Part shown: positions 11,026-23,355 of the stretch, piece by piece
How positions within the stretch are numbered: the stretch's first letter is position 1
Layout of the letters: every line of letters begins with the position of its first letter
NCBI GenBank assembly: GCA_047967505.1
Contig: CM106538.1
DNA: 64,000 nt
Direction: 5' to 3' (one strand)
DNA from: Dipteris shenzhenensis
Taxonomy: Eukaryota; Polypodiophyta; Polypodiopsida; Gleicheniales
Notes under the pieces: model-generated
What the model was told of the DNA's origin: nothing
Database searches by the model: none
What the model saw: only the letters and a program-made list of their open reading frames with translations
Translations under genes and position numbers: made by a program

Positions 11026-12098
11026 CTACTCCCACTATGTCACATTCATAGTCATTTCCAAGATGCACACAACCTGTCTTTCCACTGTCATAAGTGGAGA
11101 ACCATTCCCTATGGGGAGTAACATGGAATGAAGCACCAGAATCCAAAATCCAATCCTGGGAATATGCATCATCTGAAGTGGTAAGCAACTCTGTAGATAA
11201 ACTAGACATGAAGAGAACGTCATTGTCACTATCATGTGTGACTGCATTGATCTCCTCAATCTTCACTTTTCCTTTGTCCTTCCTTTGACTCTCTTCCTTT
11301 TGATTTGCACCCCAATTTGCATTCTTTTTCTTATCCTTTTGCTCTCTTTTCAGCTTGTAGCATTCCTTTTTCATATGGCCCTTCTTGCCACAGTGGTAAC
11401 ACTCAATGTTCCATGCCCTGGATTTGCTACAAGACTTCCCTCTTTCTTGGGACTTCCCCCTGAACTGTGATCTGCCCCTTTGCACATTTAAGGCTGCATC
11501 CTACTTGTTGCCATCCATAGACTTCTGTCTAATCTCCTCGGCCAACAAGCTACCCACAACATCATCAAATTTCAGTACTCCACCAAGTGCAGAGTTACTG
11601 ACAGCTGTATGGAAGGTATCCCATGAGGATGGCAATGAAATAAGAGAAATATTGCCTTAGTCTCCGCATCAAAATTCATCTTCTGAGCCTGAAGCTAGCT
11701 GAAAATAATATTGAATTCATTCAAGTGAGAAGCAATGGAGACCCCTTCCTTCATCTGCAGCTCAAACAACCTCGTCATGAGGTAAACTTTATTAGAGGCA
11801 GTTTCCTTTTCATAAGTGGCACACGGTTTCTTCCACAAATCTTTCGTAGTCTGCTCATTTACTACTGTGAAATAAATTGACTCTGCAAGATGAAGTCTAA
11901 TAGTAGATTTTGCTAATGCATCCAACTCATTCCAATCATCCTCAGACATATTTGCATGCTTAGCTTCAATCCCTGCCAAGGGTTTAATTTGCTTCTTTTG
12001 AATAAGCACCTTATTTGTTCTTTCCACAAAGAAAAGTTTGTCCCATTAAACTTTTTAATGCTAAAAAACTCCTTTTCAGACATGGAAGAGGATGCCAT
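11026..12098 (-). pseudogene. copia-1 gag and protease, broken
   Basis: The gag start is an ATG at 12096-12098 (MASSSMSEKEFFSIKKFNG, then NFSLWKEQIRCL). A frame change near 12000 leads to LHLAESIYFTVVNEQTT and LFELQMKEGVSIASHLNEF, typical of the copia gag (UBN2) fold. After stops around 11500-11690 come the CCHC zinc knuckle (CYHCGKKGHMKKEC) and the aspartic protease active site (WILDSGASFHVTPHREWF). The protease frame decays after VGVGDKVFF. Gag would form the virus-like particle and the protease would cleave the polyprotein. Confidence 0.88.
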
Positions 12099-13537
12099 GA
12101 TGCAAATGAAGCAAAAATCCCGAATGCTAGTGCCTACAAGAGAGAATCACACCAAATACCAGGTGCACCCAAATGTGTATGCCACAATAGAGTGAAATAT
12201 CACCAAAACTCATGTCTCAAAGCATCTGACTCATGTGCATATACTATGCATCCATATGAGCAAATCAGGCCCAAAAGAAAATGCCAACTATAATGGCAAT
12301 CCAAAATGCCAATAAGTGCCCAATGACTCAAGCATAAACACCATCCACTAGCATATGCATTAATAATATCTCATCCAAGAGAGCATAGCACTATCAGTGC
12401 ATCACATGCAATGTGTCAAAGCTATCCCTCAGCATAAAATAGCATCCATGTGCAAAGCGTCCATAAAAATAGCATCCCACAAGGCAATTTGGGCCTATCA
12501 ACGCATCCAATAAGGACCACAATGCATCCAAATGGCCTATAAATCATCCACTGCAACCCAATGCACAACACGAATGAGCACACACTACTCAAACTGTAAC
12601 CAGAGTGATCTGCATAAGGTATGCTGAAGAAATCATAGTCCCACGGTAATGACCGCTACTGAAAATAGAACCTGAGATGCCTCAAAACATGGGTGCCATT
12701 GCATAATCGGACTCAGCAAGAAAATCTACAAATATCTCTCTTCTGTCGAAACTCCAAAATCCCAACCGATGAGTGAGAAATGGGAGTCAACACTTATCCA
12801 CTGCCATGTGGCATAAATCTAAGGTTTCAAAACCTTAGAATGAAAAATGCATAACAGAGAGACGAAATCGAATACACAGAGATCTATAACTTTGAAAATC
12901 CTCCACCGAATTGTATAAGAACTAACAGGTAGGGGTTTTTGGGCGTCCGAAACGCAATGGGACAGACGATTTTGAAAACTGTGGTCTCAATCACTAGGTC
13001 CAACACACAAACTGAAAAACGTTTTTGGAAACAGAGCTGTTTGTAAACTCCACCGGAGTGCGAATGATGAGCAACATAGAAGTTTTAGGACCTCCTGAGT
13101 CCACCGGAACTGACAGATCTGCAAATGGTTACTCCAAACTTGAGTTCCAACACTCGGGCAGAAAAACGCAGAAACTGACACAGTGAGTCAGAAATCCAAT
13201 GAAATGATCCTAGATTCAAGAATGAAGGTGTTTCCAATCTCCTGAATTGAAGTGGACACCAAAAGCAAGCAATAGTTGCCTCTACAAGTTTATACAGAGT
13301 CTCTGTCATTGAACGGAACAGGAAAAAGCTCAAGAAACGACTTTTTCTTTGAAAACACTTAACAGGCTCTCAAAACCACTTCGCAAAACCAAAGTGACTT
13401 TTCCAAAGGTTCCTCCAAGGTCTCTACACACTCAGATGCAAGTAAAGTCACCCATAAAGCTTCCCATAGAGCTTCTCCTTCCTCCCACAGAGCTGTTGAG
13501 CTTCAAGCATTCACGCACGCTCAACTAGATCACCCGA
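12099..13537 (-). other. Untranslated leader of copia-1
   Basis: About 1.44 kb without gag similarity lie between the primer-binding site and the gag ATG. The half near the primer site is shared with the truncated copy at 4481-5100. The half next to gag has no clear coding signal. Confidence 0.75.
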
Positions 13538-13549
13538 GCTCTGATACCA
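13538..13549 (-). promoter_or_regulatory. Primer-binding site of copia-1 (initiator tRNA-Met)
   Basis: Minus-strand TGGTATCAGAGC lies two bases after the 5' LTR. It is the standard plant copia site complementary to the 3' end of initiator tRNA-Met. Confidence 0.92.
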
Positions 13550-13551
13550 GT

Positions 13552-13721
13552 TGAGAGTTCTCTCAACGGAAGCAAGAACAGAAGAGGGAGAGAGAGAAAC
13601 AAAGAGCCACACAAGTTTTGGTGGGTGCAGAACCACCCTAATCTTCTTTTTCATTCATTTATATATGTGTTTGAGTATTGTACATAACCAGGTAAAGGCA
13701 CAGTGACCTTTAACCCCCACA
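13552..13721 (-). repeat. 5' LTR of copia-1, with promoter
   Basis: 170 bp, the counterpart of 7798-7969. The TATA-like stretch lies at plus coordinates 13656-13668. It ends on the minus strand with CTCTCA before the spacer AC and the primer-binding site. Confidence 0.9.
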
Positions 13722-14341
13722 CCTCCATGATAGGCCATCATAGTGGTTCTTCCTGAGTGAGAATGGAAATGGCATGTGGTTGGGTAGGTGGAAGATTGTG
13801 AACAAGAGCATTAGGCACAGCTCATGTTTAGCCATTTTAAGTATGGAAGTGGCTGCAATTCATGGATGATAGCATGCTTGCCATCTAACATTATTGCCTG
13901 ACAAGTTATGTAAAAGGTGAGAAGGGAGTAGCTTGTAGAAGGTAATGGGGATTTTGTTTATGTAGTAGCAGTCATGAGGTTTGAAGCTTCTTTCATGGGC
14001 AATTAGCAAGGTTTCTATGTCGTAATGAATGCTACACCTCTATCTAGCTGTGAGCTTGGTACCTTAGGGATCTGAGGACAACAACTACAAAGAGCACACA
14101 TCATAGTTGTTTCAAAGTGATGATGAAGACAGGAAGTGTTAGTGCCATTTCCATTTCTGTAGGGACGGGACCATTTGGTACTATGATTGCTCTGCAATCA
14201 CTTTGATCTTTGCTAGTGGATGCCCTTTTGGAAGATTTTCTTCAAACATGTTAATGTTGATTAGGTTATGGTTCTACAAGCTGCACACTTCAGGTTGTGT
14301 GCTAGAATTCCGGAGTCTGAGGATTGAGTTTGTGAAAGCCT
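13722..14341. other. Intergenic, nothing recognised
   Basis: No gene or element signature seen on either strand. Confidence 0.5.
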
Positions 14342-14619
14342 GCATGAGGTGAGGGATCTTGTATATAAGGGTTGGCCACCTGTGTGGGTAGTGAGTTGTG
14401 CAAGGAGAGTTGTGGACATGTGAGAGTGCACGGGCTACTTTACTCGTGCTTGTTGAACGAGATTGTGTGCAATTTGAGCTGCATGAGGTGAGGGATCTTG
14501 TATATAAGGGTTGGCCACCTGTGTGGGTAGTGAGTTGTGCAAGGAGAGTTGTGGACATGTGAGAGTGCACGGGCTACTTTACTCGTGCTTGTTGAACGAG
14601 ATTGTGTGCAATTTGAGCT
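14342..14619. repeat. Perfect 139-bp tandem duplication
   Basis: Two adjacent copies, 14342-14480 and 14481-14619, starting GCATGAGGTGAGGGATC. I see no difference between them, so the duplication is recent. The unit contains TTGTATATAAGG and has no coding similarity. Confidence 0.95.
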
Positions 14620-17029
14620 ATAGAGGGTTATGATGGTGTTCTTGCTTTGTGCCCATAAATGACAAGTCCCATATGAGGGCAAGTAAAAAATCCCATTCGA
14701 CATCAAACTCAAGACTATTGGTAACTGGCTTTTGAACTCAGTCATGGAATCCTACAATACTGCTCCCAAGGATTGGCTACACAGCGTAGCCTTTGCTTGC
14801 TTCTCTTGGCTGCTCAAGGTCATACTGGTTGGCTCCTCAGGGCTAGAACTTGGGTTACTAGTGCTTGGTACTTAGACCAAAGTCAGGTTGGTTAAGTAGG
14901 GTCCAACATTTTGCCTTGGCTTTAAGTTAATCATGCCCTTGTGGCTGATGAGTTGTTCAAAAAGTGAGGGCAAGCCAATGGTAGGTTTTTGGTGACAAGG
15001 ATCAAATTTGTCTTTGCACCTCCTGGGGAGTGAACATTGCTGCTATAGGGACAATGGTGGCTAGTAAAGTGTGGGAGTAATAGAGGGATGAGGTGCCTCT
15101 GCAAGACTAGTCTACCTAAGAAATGACCTCTCACCACTCAATTGACTAGTGAAGCTTGGTTACAAATAGTGCTAGTGCCTGGGTGGAAGATTCTCTTTCT
15201 TGCATTTTTGTATGCGATCATAGGGTTCATTCTCCAATCAAGGGGGGATGAGGGGAGAAGACCATCAACATTTGGCGATCCTAATGGGGAAGAGAATTGC
15301 CAACCAAGGATTGTAAACAATGCTCTAGCAATTGCTCGAGACATCTGGGTTCACAATGCTCAAGTCCTCAAATTTGTGAAGAAGGCTTGGTGCACTTGGC
15401 ATCCGAACTTCTATAAACATCAAGCACATGGTGCCACGTGTCCATGGCCTCTGTAATTGCCAATCCCATTATTTGCTTGACCTATCTCAATAACTCTATG
15501 TAATACATAAGTAAAGTATCCACTGCCAACTAGGATAAATACCTATTTTAATGCATAAGCACCTGGCACTTCATTTTGAATGTCTTTCTCTAGCCACGAG
15601 CCTTATCTTTCTCTACCAAATCAAACTCAATGCAAGCTTGATCATAAATCGAGACTTCATCTAGAAGGTCACCTATCTATTTTATTTGCCATGAAAACCA
15701 AAAAGAACTGACCTAGAGCCAATTGCCACTATTGAAGGTGACTCTAGAGTTCTATAAGACACCTAAAAATAGGATCTACTATGGGTACACATCACAAACT
15801 GTTACTGGGGATACGCATAGAAAAAAAATTCAAAAAATAAGGGCTCAACTGTAGCATTCAGGGGATGTTTGAATGGTTGTCTCTACAAGACCGGGTAGAG
15901 AAGTTTGAGTACATGTTTCCATCCAACATTCTATAAGGAAGAAGATCCTATAGTTGTGAAGGGTTTAGGTTGAGGCTCAAAATCTATTAGCAATAAAGCA
16001 TGGGTCGTTGTCTTCTCATCCAAGTCTCTCCAACACCTCCTTAGCCACCATGGTGTAGGAACCAGTGGTTATTGTTGAAGCAACTAGCATATTGGGCTTG
16101 GTCATAGGTTGCAAGGTCAACCCTACCCTAGAGGCACCGCCCTTGTCATCATCTAATCCTCAACATCAAGCCAACCTGCTGGGATGCTTCTCAGGGCATT
16201 TAACCTTTCTTGCAAGGCCTGCATTTGTTATAGAGTAGCCACCTTTTCTGTTGGAGTGTGGCATGCTCTTGGCACAACTGACAGGATTTGGTAAGGATGG
16301 AAATAGGCTAGATGAGGGACTCTACTCACTTTTGATTTGCCATGAGGAATTTCTTTTGCATGGAGAGTCCATTAGGACATACTCCCATGCATCAATCCTG
16401 ATTCGAAAATGTTTGTAGTAGTATACCAAATTGAGTAGCTATTGTAACTCGGCACTGGTCAGCATAGACTATTGCTATTTGAACTTGTGCACTCAAATCT
16501 ATAGAATCCTATACTCAACCCACTCAATTGCCCAGCAGGATTACCAAATGTTGATGGCCTTTTTCACTATCCCCGAGTTGACTGGTTAAATGCTTCAACC
16601 AAGCTCCCAAAAAAATAGGCTCACAATGAAGATTCTCACTCTTGCAATCTATGGCTTGATATGTAGGGCTAAAGGTTGTCATGAAAGCATGGAATCTAAA
16701 GTTAAACTAACAAAGAGTGACACATCGTGTAGGCAAACCTTATGAAGACAGGCAACGTATTGCTAAACTAGAAAGACAAGAGAATATAAAAACTGAATAT
16801 CAACTATATTATGAAATCGTAGTCTATTTACAATAGCTCATGGTGGCTCAGTCACAATGTTCCACTCGGTGACTCTTAGACTCACTCTCTCCATGCCTCT
16901 ACTAGCTAAGAGGCTCTATGAATTCCTATGCAACAATCTATTGATAGGAGCAATGTGATACTGGAGCAACAAATTGAGAAGCAAAGTGTGTAAAATACAC
17001 AACACATAAAGTGCACAAAATGGAAGAGA
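14620..17029. other. Gene-poor intergenic DNA
   Basis: No convincing gene. 15139-15190 is the second copy of the dispersed repeat also seen at about 7176-7240. The 104-codon frame at 15142-15456 starts inside that repeat and has no family signature. Confidence 0.45.
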
Positions 17030-17310
17030 AAGAGAGACACCGATATACGTGGTTCACCTAGTGTGGGCTACGTCCACGGAGAAATAGCTAGTCTTGCATT
17101 TCTTATTCAGTGAGCAAGCAAGTGCAAGATACAAGCAATATATCCACTACTTTAATGCTATGCGAACCACATACTTGTTTATAATTTTTTACCACACAAT
17201 TCATGGGCCAATTTTCATGTGTTTGAATCCCTCAGCGACAGTAGTAGGGGGTCGTTGTCCCTCGTACACCCCCCTACATAAAGTGGGTATAAACACACCT
17301 GAGTCCAAAG
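17030..17310 (-). repeat. LTR-like fragment with the plant motif CGTGGACGTAG...GAACCACGTA
   Basis: On the minus strand TCCGTGGACGTAGCCCACAC is followed by TAGGTGAACCACGTATATCG. This pairing of a GTGGACGTAG block with GAACCACGT is common in LTR ends of plant retrotransposons. No second LTR or coding region was found next to it, so it is probably a solo or decayed LTR in minus orientation. Boundaries are uncertain. Confidence 0.35.
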
Positions 17311-19737
17311 CATGACTAAAATGATCTCCCAAAAAAGGATCAGGCTCCACATACAACGTCTCTCATACATATTGCTCACTACTACAATAATAGCTAGATC
17401 TATCCAGTTGAATCCTATATCTAAGAACTCCTACTGACTCCCCAAGTCACTACCTTCTAAAATTAGTCTAGCCACTATCATGGACCCCATTCTGCCATTG
17501 GATGTGGCGTTGTTGGATTCATGCCTTGGTCCTCAAGATTTAGAGCTCAGATTCACTGTCATCACCTGAGTCCTTGCCATTTCACAATCACCATCCAAAT
17601 CAACTCCATCATCCGAGTTTTCCATTGCAGCCCAGCTAACTTGAGTTGCCTGCTAACTAGAGGTTAACAATATCCATCAATAATTCGGATTGTACCAACA
17701 ATTGCCAATTGTATGCTTACCATTATTATTGTAGATCTAACAGTAAATTGAATCTTGCCTTGAGTTACTTATAATGCTGACAATATTTAAAGTTTCAATG
17801 ATAGTGTTGGCCCAAACAGCCTTTTCTATTGTCTCTTTATCGGATTCTTTCTTCCTCTTTTTCTTCTTGGATTGCATAACTTTGACATCTTCTAGGTCCA
17901 ATTTGATGGCCCAATCCTTGTCCTTTTCCATTGCCTACCAACCCAAGCCCCATTGATTCTACAACTTGTGCAACCTTGAATCTGCTACTCTATTTTCATA
18001 CAACCATCCATACTATAGGCGCCTCCTCAATGTTTGTATCTACATCTACCAATGGGGGCTCTTTATAGGGTAGCAGGCCCTCCAAAACTAGAGAACTTTA
18101 GCCTACCAGTCTGGATGCATCATTACTTTACATGTCAGGTCACATGAACTTTCTTTTCTTCTTCCTTTTTCTTTCTCTTTCATGATCACAACCTTTCTCT
18201 TCATCATCAAAACTAAAACTTAATTCTTTATTAGAATTGTCAACATTAAAATCTTCATCAGTGTTGTTGAAATTTATCTTTTTGTCAAAAACCATGTGAT
18301 TTTTTTTCCTTATCTTTCCTTGATGTCATGCCAAAGTGTCATTTTTCACTAGTTGTTCCACCAAGTCATTCAGATCATTTACATCTACAACATACTCTGC
18401 CACCTATAAAACTTCCTAGATTTCTATTCAAATTGCAAGAGTTATTCCTTAGTTGGTCTCTGTGCAACAGTGGGCCTCTAATTTGGATTTTTGAAATCCT
18501 AATCATAACCCTCTAATAAAAGATTTTCTTATTTTCATACTTCTAATTCTTTTCAATACCTTTTCAAGTGTATTCTCTTTTTGAAATCTTCCTAAGAGAG
18601 ATAATCTTAAGCATCATAAATTGAAGTTGTCTGTTGGTCTAATTAACCACATCTAGGAATATAATAATATCTAATAAATTCCAAAGCATGTGTTGTTTTG
18701 GTGTTCGATTAGGATCTGTTTGCATGATGCTTGCATTCTAAATGCGCTTTCAAAAGTATCTTTCAAACTTGTTATTTGCATTCATGTTGTTTGTGTGCAT
18801 GTGATCTCATCTAATAGCCTTGTCCATGTTTGGACTCATCTTCTTTATTCTTTCATTACAACTAATGTATCCACATTCCATTCAGACTCTGCTCTCATTA
18901 CATCTTAATATTAATCTAATCAACCACTACACACCATTAGAACACTGCGAAGCTCAAACCAACTTGAAGGATTGCTAGTGTTAAAGTAAAACCGATGCCT
19001 TTTCTCCAAATTTCAAAATATTAATAGAGATAACTACTACAACATCCTTTAGCAATGGAGAACTTCAAAATTAAGGAAGAACAATAAACAATCACTAGGG
19101 AAATAATTATTGAGAATTAAAGCTAAGAGGATTTCATTAATTTTCTGTACATCTCTCATAGTGGTAAGGCAAGCTCATAGAAAAGACGATACAAGTCTAT
19201 AATCAAATATCCCTAAGAGTGAATAGCAATTCATACATATAGCTGCAAAGTCAATTCTTGCAGAGTTTCTTGGAAAGCTGTCAAGAAGATTGTATCTTGA
19301 GACTCTTTTCCTTCAAAGAATTTTACACTAACTCTTTAGATTTATAATAGTCATATTTAAAGATATTTATTTTAGACACAAGCCTAACACAGAGCATGTA
19401 TAAGCTCTTTGATGTGTGACTTTGCTACTACAACAATGATATTTGATTCAGCTCCTCTCTAGTGTGGGCTAGTCCCTTGTTGAGAACCATATTCTCTATG
19501 AAGATGAGGTTGTGTAAACACTTGTCCTCCACACACAAGATCAAAATGATGCCTTGCACAATCTTTCCCTATGGATTGGTTAGAGGCAAAACAAACTCTT
19601 TTTCATGATGGAAAGAAAATAGTACCTAAATAAGCATTACAGAGATAGCTTTAAAATGAGTCAAATTTGAAAGCATTTGCATTAGGAGTGAAAAATTTAT
19701 TCTTGAAAAAACATGTGAGGTAAAAAAATAAAACAAG
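17311..19737. other. AT-rich intergenic DNA with weak coding-like remnants
   Basis: Minus-strand stretches at about 17737-17931 (VMQSKKKKRKKESDKETIEK) and 18120-18330 (FDKKINFNNTDEDFNVD, then ERERKRKKKRKF) look like lysine- and acid-rich protein remnants. They are short and without a family match that I know. The rest appears non-coding. Confidence 0.35.
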
Positions 19738-19860
19738 TTTGTATTCCTCAAGGACTCTACGAGTAGCCTTTTTTAGCCAACAAAAATGAAAGAATACAAG
19801 GCTGAAGTCCCGAAGGGGTGTCGGTGAGCTCCAAAAATCTAGAGGAAATCAAACTTAAGA
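19738..19860 (-). repeat. Possible LINE 3' end
   Basis: The plus strand TTTAGCCAACAAAAATGAAA, followed by AGGCTGAAGTCCCGAAGGGG, resembles in layout the 3' tail of the LINE at 49215-49300. Both have a T-rich start, then a stretch ending in GAAAGA, then CAG/CCCGAAGGGGTG-like sequence. The match is short and degenerate. Confidence 0.3.
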
Positions 19861-19982
19861 GAAAGACTATAGTAGTGAACGTATATGTAAGGATGCACAA
19901 TGCACATATCATGTCCTTTTTATCTTCAAGAATAGTAAATTTCTAACTAAGTTGTGAATTTTAACAGTAGTTTGGCAAAAGA

Positions 19983-20012
19983 ACATAAAAGTGTCCTAGG
20001 ACACTTTTATGT
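19983..20012. repeat. Perfect 30-bp palindrome
   Basis: The two 15-base halves (ACATAAAAGTGTCCT and its exact complement) meet at CCTAGG with no spacer. It could form a cruciform or be the fused ends of an excised or deleted element. No gene adjoins it. Confidence 0.9.
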
Positions 20013-20166
20013 CCTGTCAACTTAGCTACTTCCTAGAATTATTATAAGGCATTGATTGATAATGTATTTTGAAGTTTTTATTATTGGCCGTAAAATCTTA
20101 CGTGCTAACACAAACTTGGGATGATCATGGCTTGGAACTCACAACGACGACTTTGAGTTTTACCTA

Positions 20167-20280
20167 AAGTTTAAAGGTCAAGTTATCATCTTAATTTGAT
20201 CAAAATTTCAAACTATTTTCTTAAGTTTAAAGGTCAAGTTGTCAAGTTCAATTTAAGCAAAATTTCAAGCTATTTTCTCA
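20167..20280. repeat. Imperfect 56-bp tandem duplication
   Basis: Units begin AAGTTTAAAGGTCAAGTT at 20167 and 20223 and end CAAACTATTTTCT or CAAGCTATTTTCT. Several substitutions separate the copies, so it is older than the neighbouring 81-bp duplication. Confidence 0.75.
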
Positions 20281-20297
20281 ACTTTTAGAGTAGATTG

Positions 20298-20459
20298 CGA
20301 TATTTCTTGATTAAAATTGCTTTATTTAGAGTTTTGAAGTCCCATAGTCAAATCATAACTATAAAACATATGTTTACACGATATTTCTTGATTAAAATTG
20401 CTTTATTTAGAGTTTTGAAGTCCCATAGTCAAATCATGACTATAAAACATATGTTTACG
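20298..20459. repeat. 81-bp tandem duplication
   Basis: Copies 20298-20378 and 20379-20459 begin CGATATTTCTTGATTAAAAT and differ at only one or two bases (CATAACTA against CATGACTA). Confidence 0.93.
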
Positions 20460-22316
20460 TTGCGTTTGGAGTTAGATGACCATACTTACTATGATGTATG
20501 GACTCAAAATTCAATTTTGTGAATGCTAATTATTAGGTAAATTTTCATCTTTTGCACATTATTTGATATGTATAAAATGTCCCGAACTCAAACATACTTT
20601 GTATATGTTCTCAATATGATATTATGGAGTAGCATGAGTTTTTAAGGGACATATGATGAAGAACATCAAATTCAAACATGATTTTGATTGTTCGATATAC
20701 TAGAATTTATAGTGATTTCAAGATACAAGGATTAAGTGATATCACATGAACCTTCAAAGGTCTAGAGAACTTTTATTGGGTGTATCTAGCCATAACTAAC
20801 GAATAACAAAAAAAAGTTCTTACAAGTAGAACACTTATGGATATCTTAAATAAAAGTGAGATTTGTTGTTGTGAAACATGTTTTGAATCTTGTCTAAGTG
20901 AAAACCTATGATTGTGCTTGTATACAATGTAATACTTGATAATGAGGATGATATTATTAATTGTGTAAAAAAAGAAATAGTTATATTGTCGATTGAGGAG
21001 AGTCTAAATAAATGGAAAGAAAGTACAATTCATAAAATATTAAATACTCATACTAGCATAAGTACAAGAAATTGATATGTTTTATGCCATGGCCCATTTA
21101 TTTGCATGAGATGCATAGCTCTATATTGTAGTTTCATTCCATTTTTGTTTTCATCTTCAATGCAAGTTAGGTCGCAACAGTTCATAGCAACTCCAAAGCA
21201 CGGTCAACTTCAACAAGGTCTTCTTGACACGTCATTTTTTCAGCCCGTAAACCCAAGCTAGGCTAAACCCCTAGCCCAACTTGGGCAAGCAAACCTCTAA
21301 AACATTCCTATGAGCTCTCAATTTTTCAAAAAAACTCCCATGAGTCCGATTTATAACATTAGTCCACGTGTAATCTCAAATAACAGGCAATGTAGTATGT
21401 TTCTTTTACTTTGCAAGCTCTACTTACAATATATTATGCAGTTTCCCATGTTTTTTTGCAATATAAGTCTACTATGTCTCTTTATAAAACTCGAGGATAA
21501 AAACAAATTAAGGTACCATAAAGCAAAAACTAGGTAATAGCCAACTATTGTGAGAACTCTAGTAGCAATAAACAGAATATTCTAAGAAAACTTGGGTTTT
21601 TGGATCAGAGTATCCTCCATTAATAGTAGCGTCTTACTTATAAACAGTATCCGACTTTTTTTACCATAAAGAAGCCAAATATGAGAAGGACAATCATGTC
21701 CAACCACATCTACATATATTGATTTTTTTGCTATATAGGTTTATGTAGCACAAACAGTGAGCTATATAGTATACATTTGTAGATAATCAGGGGTACTACA
21801 GGAAGATAAGATGTCACTTCTAAGAGCACTATCATCCCTCGTTTCATATATGCTCGGATACGCAGACCAGCAACGTCCAAACAGGCAAGAAAAACTCGCA
21901 AGACTCCCCGGAGGATCTATCTCCAATTTTTTGAATGTGCCTCTCAAGCGAATAGTAGGAGGAAGCCAAGACGAGACCTAACCACAAGTATACGTAGCTT
22001 CGGTATTAGACATCCATTCATGGTGAACACATATCGTTGGTCGACCTAAAGATTGTTTGCAAGCTTCCCCCACAAACAATCAGGAATATCGTTTGCAAGC
22101 CTCGGAATGTAAAGGAGTCGTTTACGTAACAATCAGGAGTGTACATTACGACAGACAAGCCCTGAGTGACGACCAATGTCCCAAACAATGGCCCTATACA
22201 GCTTAACCACCTTTACATTTCTGACCGAAAACCATTTCATGCAAATGAATAAGGCTCGTCTCGCCAGCATGCCCACAAACCAACGCACTCTTTATCAACG
22301 CGCGCGCGTGTATACA
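20460..22316. other. AT-rich intergenic DNA, nothing recognised
   Basis: No gene or element signature on either strand. Confidence 0.5.
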
Positions 22317-22342
22317 TACACACACACACACACACACACAAC
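22317..22342. repeat. (CA)n microsatellite
   Basis: A run of CA dinucleotides, preceded by a short CG-alternating stretch (CGCGCGCG near 22300). It directly borders the left inverted repeat. Confidence 0.95.
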
Positions 22343-22344
22343 TA

Positions 22345-22564
22345 TAATACAACTGGTGGGGCATAAGTTTGTAATTCAAATCACACAATGTATTTGAGAA
22401 TCCTTGAAGTTGAAATCTTTGAAGCCAGAAATATGTTCGATTTGAACTTTTCTATTTTCATAAAGTTGACTACTGTTGAGCCTAACTTGGGTGTACTTAG
22501 TTGGAAGTATCAAATTTTCGGTATAGTCGATTGCTATAGTGCTGCATTTTGGCACACATAAGCA
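22345..22564 (+). repeat. Left arm of a dispersed inverted repeat pair
   Basis: This ~220-bp segment (TAATACAACTGGTGGGGCAT to TGCATTTTGGCACACA) matches in reverse orientation 25075-25311. Shared blocks include AATCACACAATGTATTTGA, AAGTTGAAATCTTTGAAGCC and GCCTAACTTGGGTGTAC. The arms differ by substitutions and an internal ~20-bp length difference. Confidence 0.88.
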
Positions 22565-22582
22565 CAGGTTCTCTTCTCTCTC

Positions 22583-22616
22583 TCACACACACTCACACAC
22601 ATACACACACACACAT
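22583..22616. repeat. (CA)n-rich microsatellite
   Basis: Interrupted CA repeats directly inside the left inverted repeat. Further short CA tracts lie at about 22901-22916 and 22968-22983. Confidence 0.9.
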
Positions 22617-22629
22617 GTATACTTCCCCA

Positions 22630-23355
22630 ACTATCCTCCCATAGCTCCTCTAATCCTTTCTCAACTCATGCACTCATTCGCTCCTTACTTCACTTGTGAC
22701 TTAAACTTCACATGGGTGAAATTCATATGGTTGTCTATATTCCTAGGCAAAGCGATAACAAGCCGGGGAAAACATGCATTACCTATTTACTTAAACGTAA
22801 CTATGATGTTCTAACACCTACTTTCTTTGGATGGTGGTAGGTAAGTAGACCTTGATCTCGAAACTTGGATTGCTTGAGGATTTAGCATTTTAGGGATGCA
22901 TACACACACACACATAATAATTTCGATTAGTAAATGTATTTCACACATACAAACACTTATTTCTTTACACACACACACACACACTCCCAACTATGAATTA
23001 TTCTTTTATGTAAACTCTCGGTGAAATCTTCCCTTTATACTCTCTTTTCAACCATCCCATGCATCAAGTACACTAATCCTCCCATATCTCCTCTAATCCC
23101 TTCTCAACCTATGCACTCATTCGCTTCTTACTCCACTTATGACTTAAACTTCACCTAAGTGTCTTAAGCTTTTTTTAAATTATCTAAGAATTCATATGGT
23201 GTCTATATTCGTAGGTAAAGCGATAACAAGTCGGGGAAAACAAGCATTATTTGTCTACCCAAACGTAACTATGATATTCTAATACTTAGTTTGTTTGGAT
23301 GGTGGTAGGTAAGTGAATCTTGATCTCGGAACTTGGACTCCTTAAGGATTCGACA
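22630..23355. repeat. Direct duplication of a ~260-bp module, period about 440 bp
   Basis: Module one (about 22630-22890) and module two (about 23070-23355) share CTCCTCTAATCC, ATGCACTCATTCGCT, AAAGCGATAACAAG, CGGGGAAAACA, AACGTAACTATGAT and TGGATGGTGGTAGGTAAGT in the same order. Divergence is moderate. Neither module has coding similarity. Confidence 0.85.

Larger units (their letters stand above)
7798..13721 (-). mobile_element. Ty1/copia retrotransposon copia-1, full length, coding region broken
   Basis: Two ~170-bp LTRs (7798-7969 and 13552-13721) flank gag, protease, integrase, reverse transcriptase and RNase H in copia order on the minus strand. The total is about 5.9 kb. A tRNA-Met primer-binding site follows the 5' LTR and a purine tract precedes the 3' LTR. 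The leader between primer site and gag is unusually long, about 1.44 kb. Flanking pentamers GCTCC (7793-7797) and CCTCC (13722-13726) agree at four of five bases and are the likely target duplication. The coding region carries stops, frameshifts and an 85-bp tandem duplication in integrase, so the element is non-autonomous now. The proteins resemble the TNT1-94 type of plant copia polyprotein. Confidence 0.92.

Noticed and set aside
15142-15456. 104-codon plus frame as a small gene
   Set aside because: It begins inside a dispersed repeat also found near 7176 and has no family signature or splice context.
20167-20459. CRISPR-like or satellite array
   Set aside because: Only two copies of each unit with no spacers. 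These are simple tandem duplications in a plant genome.
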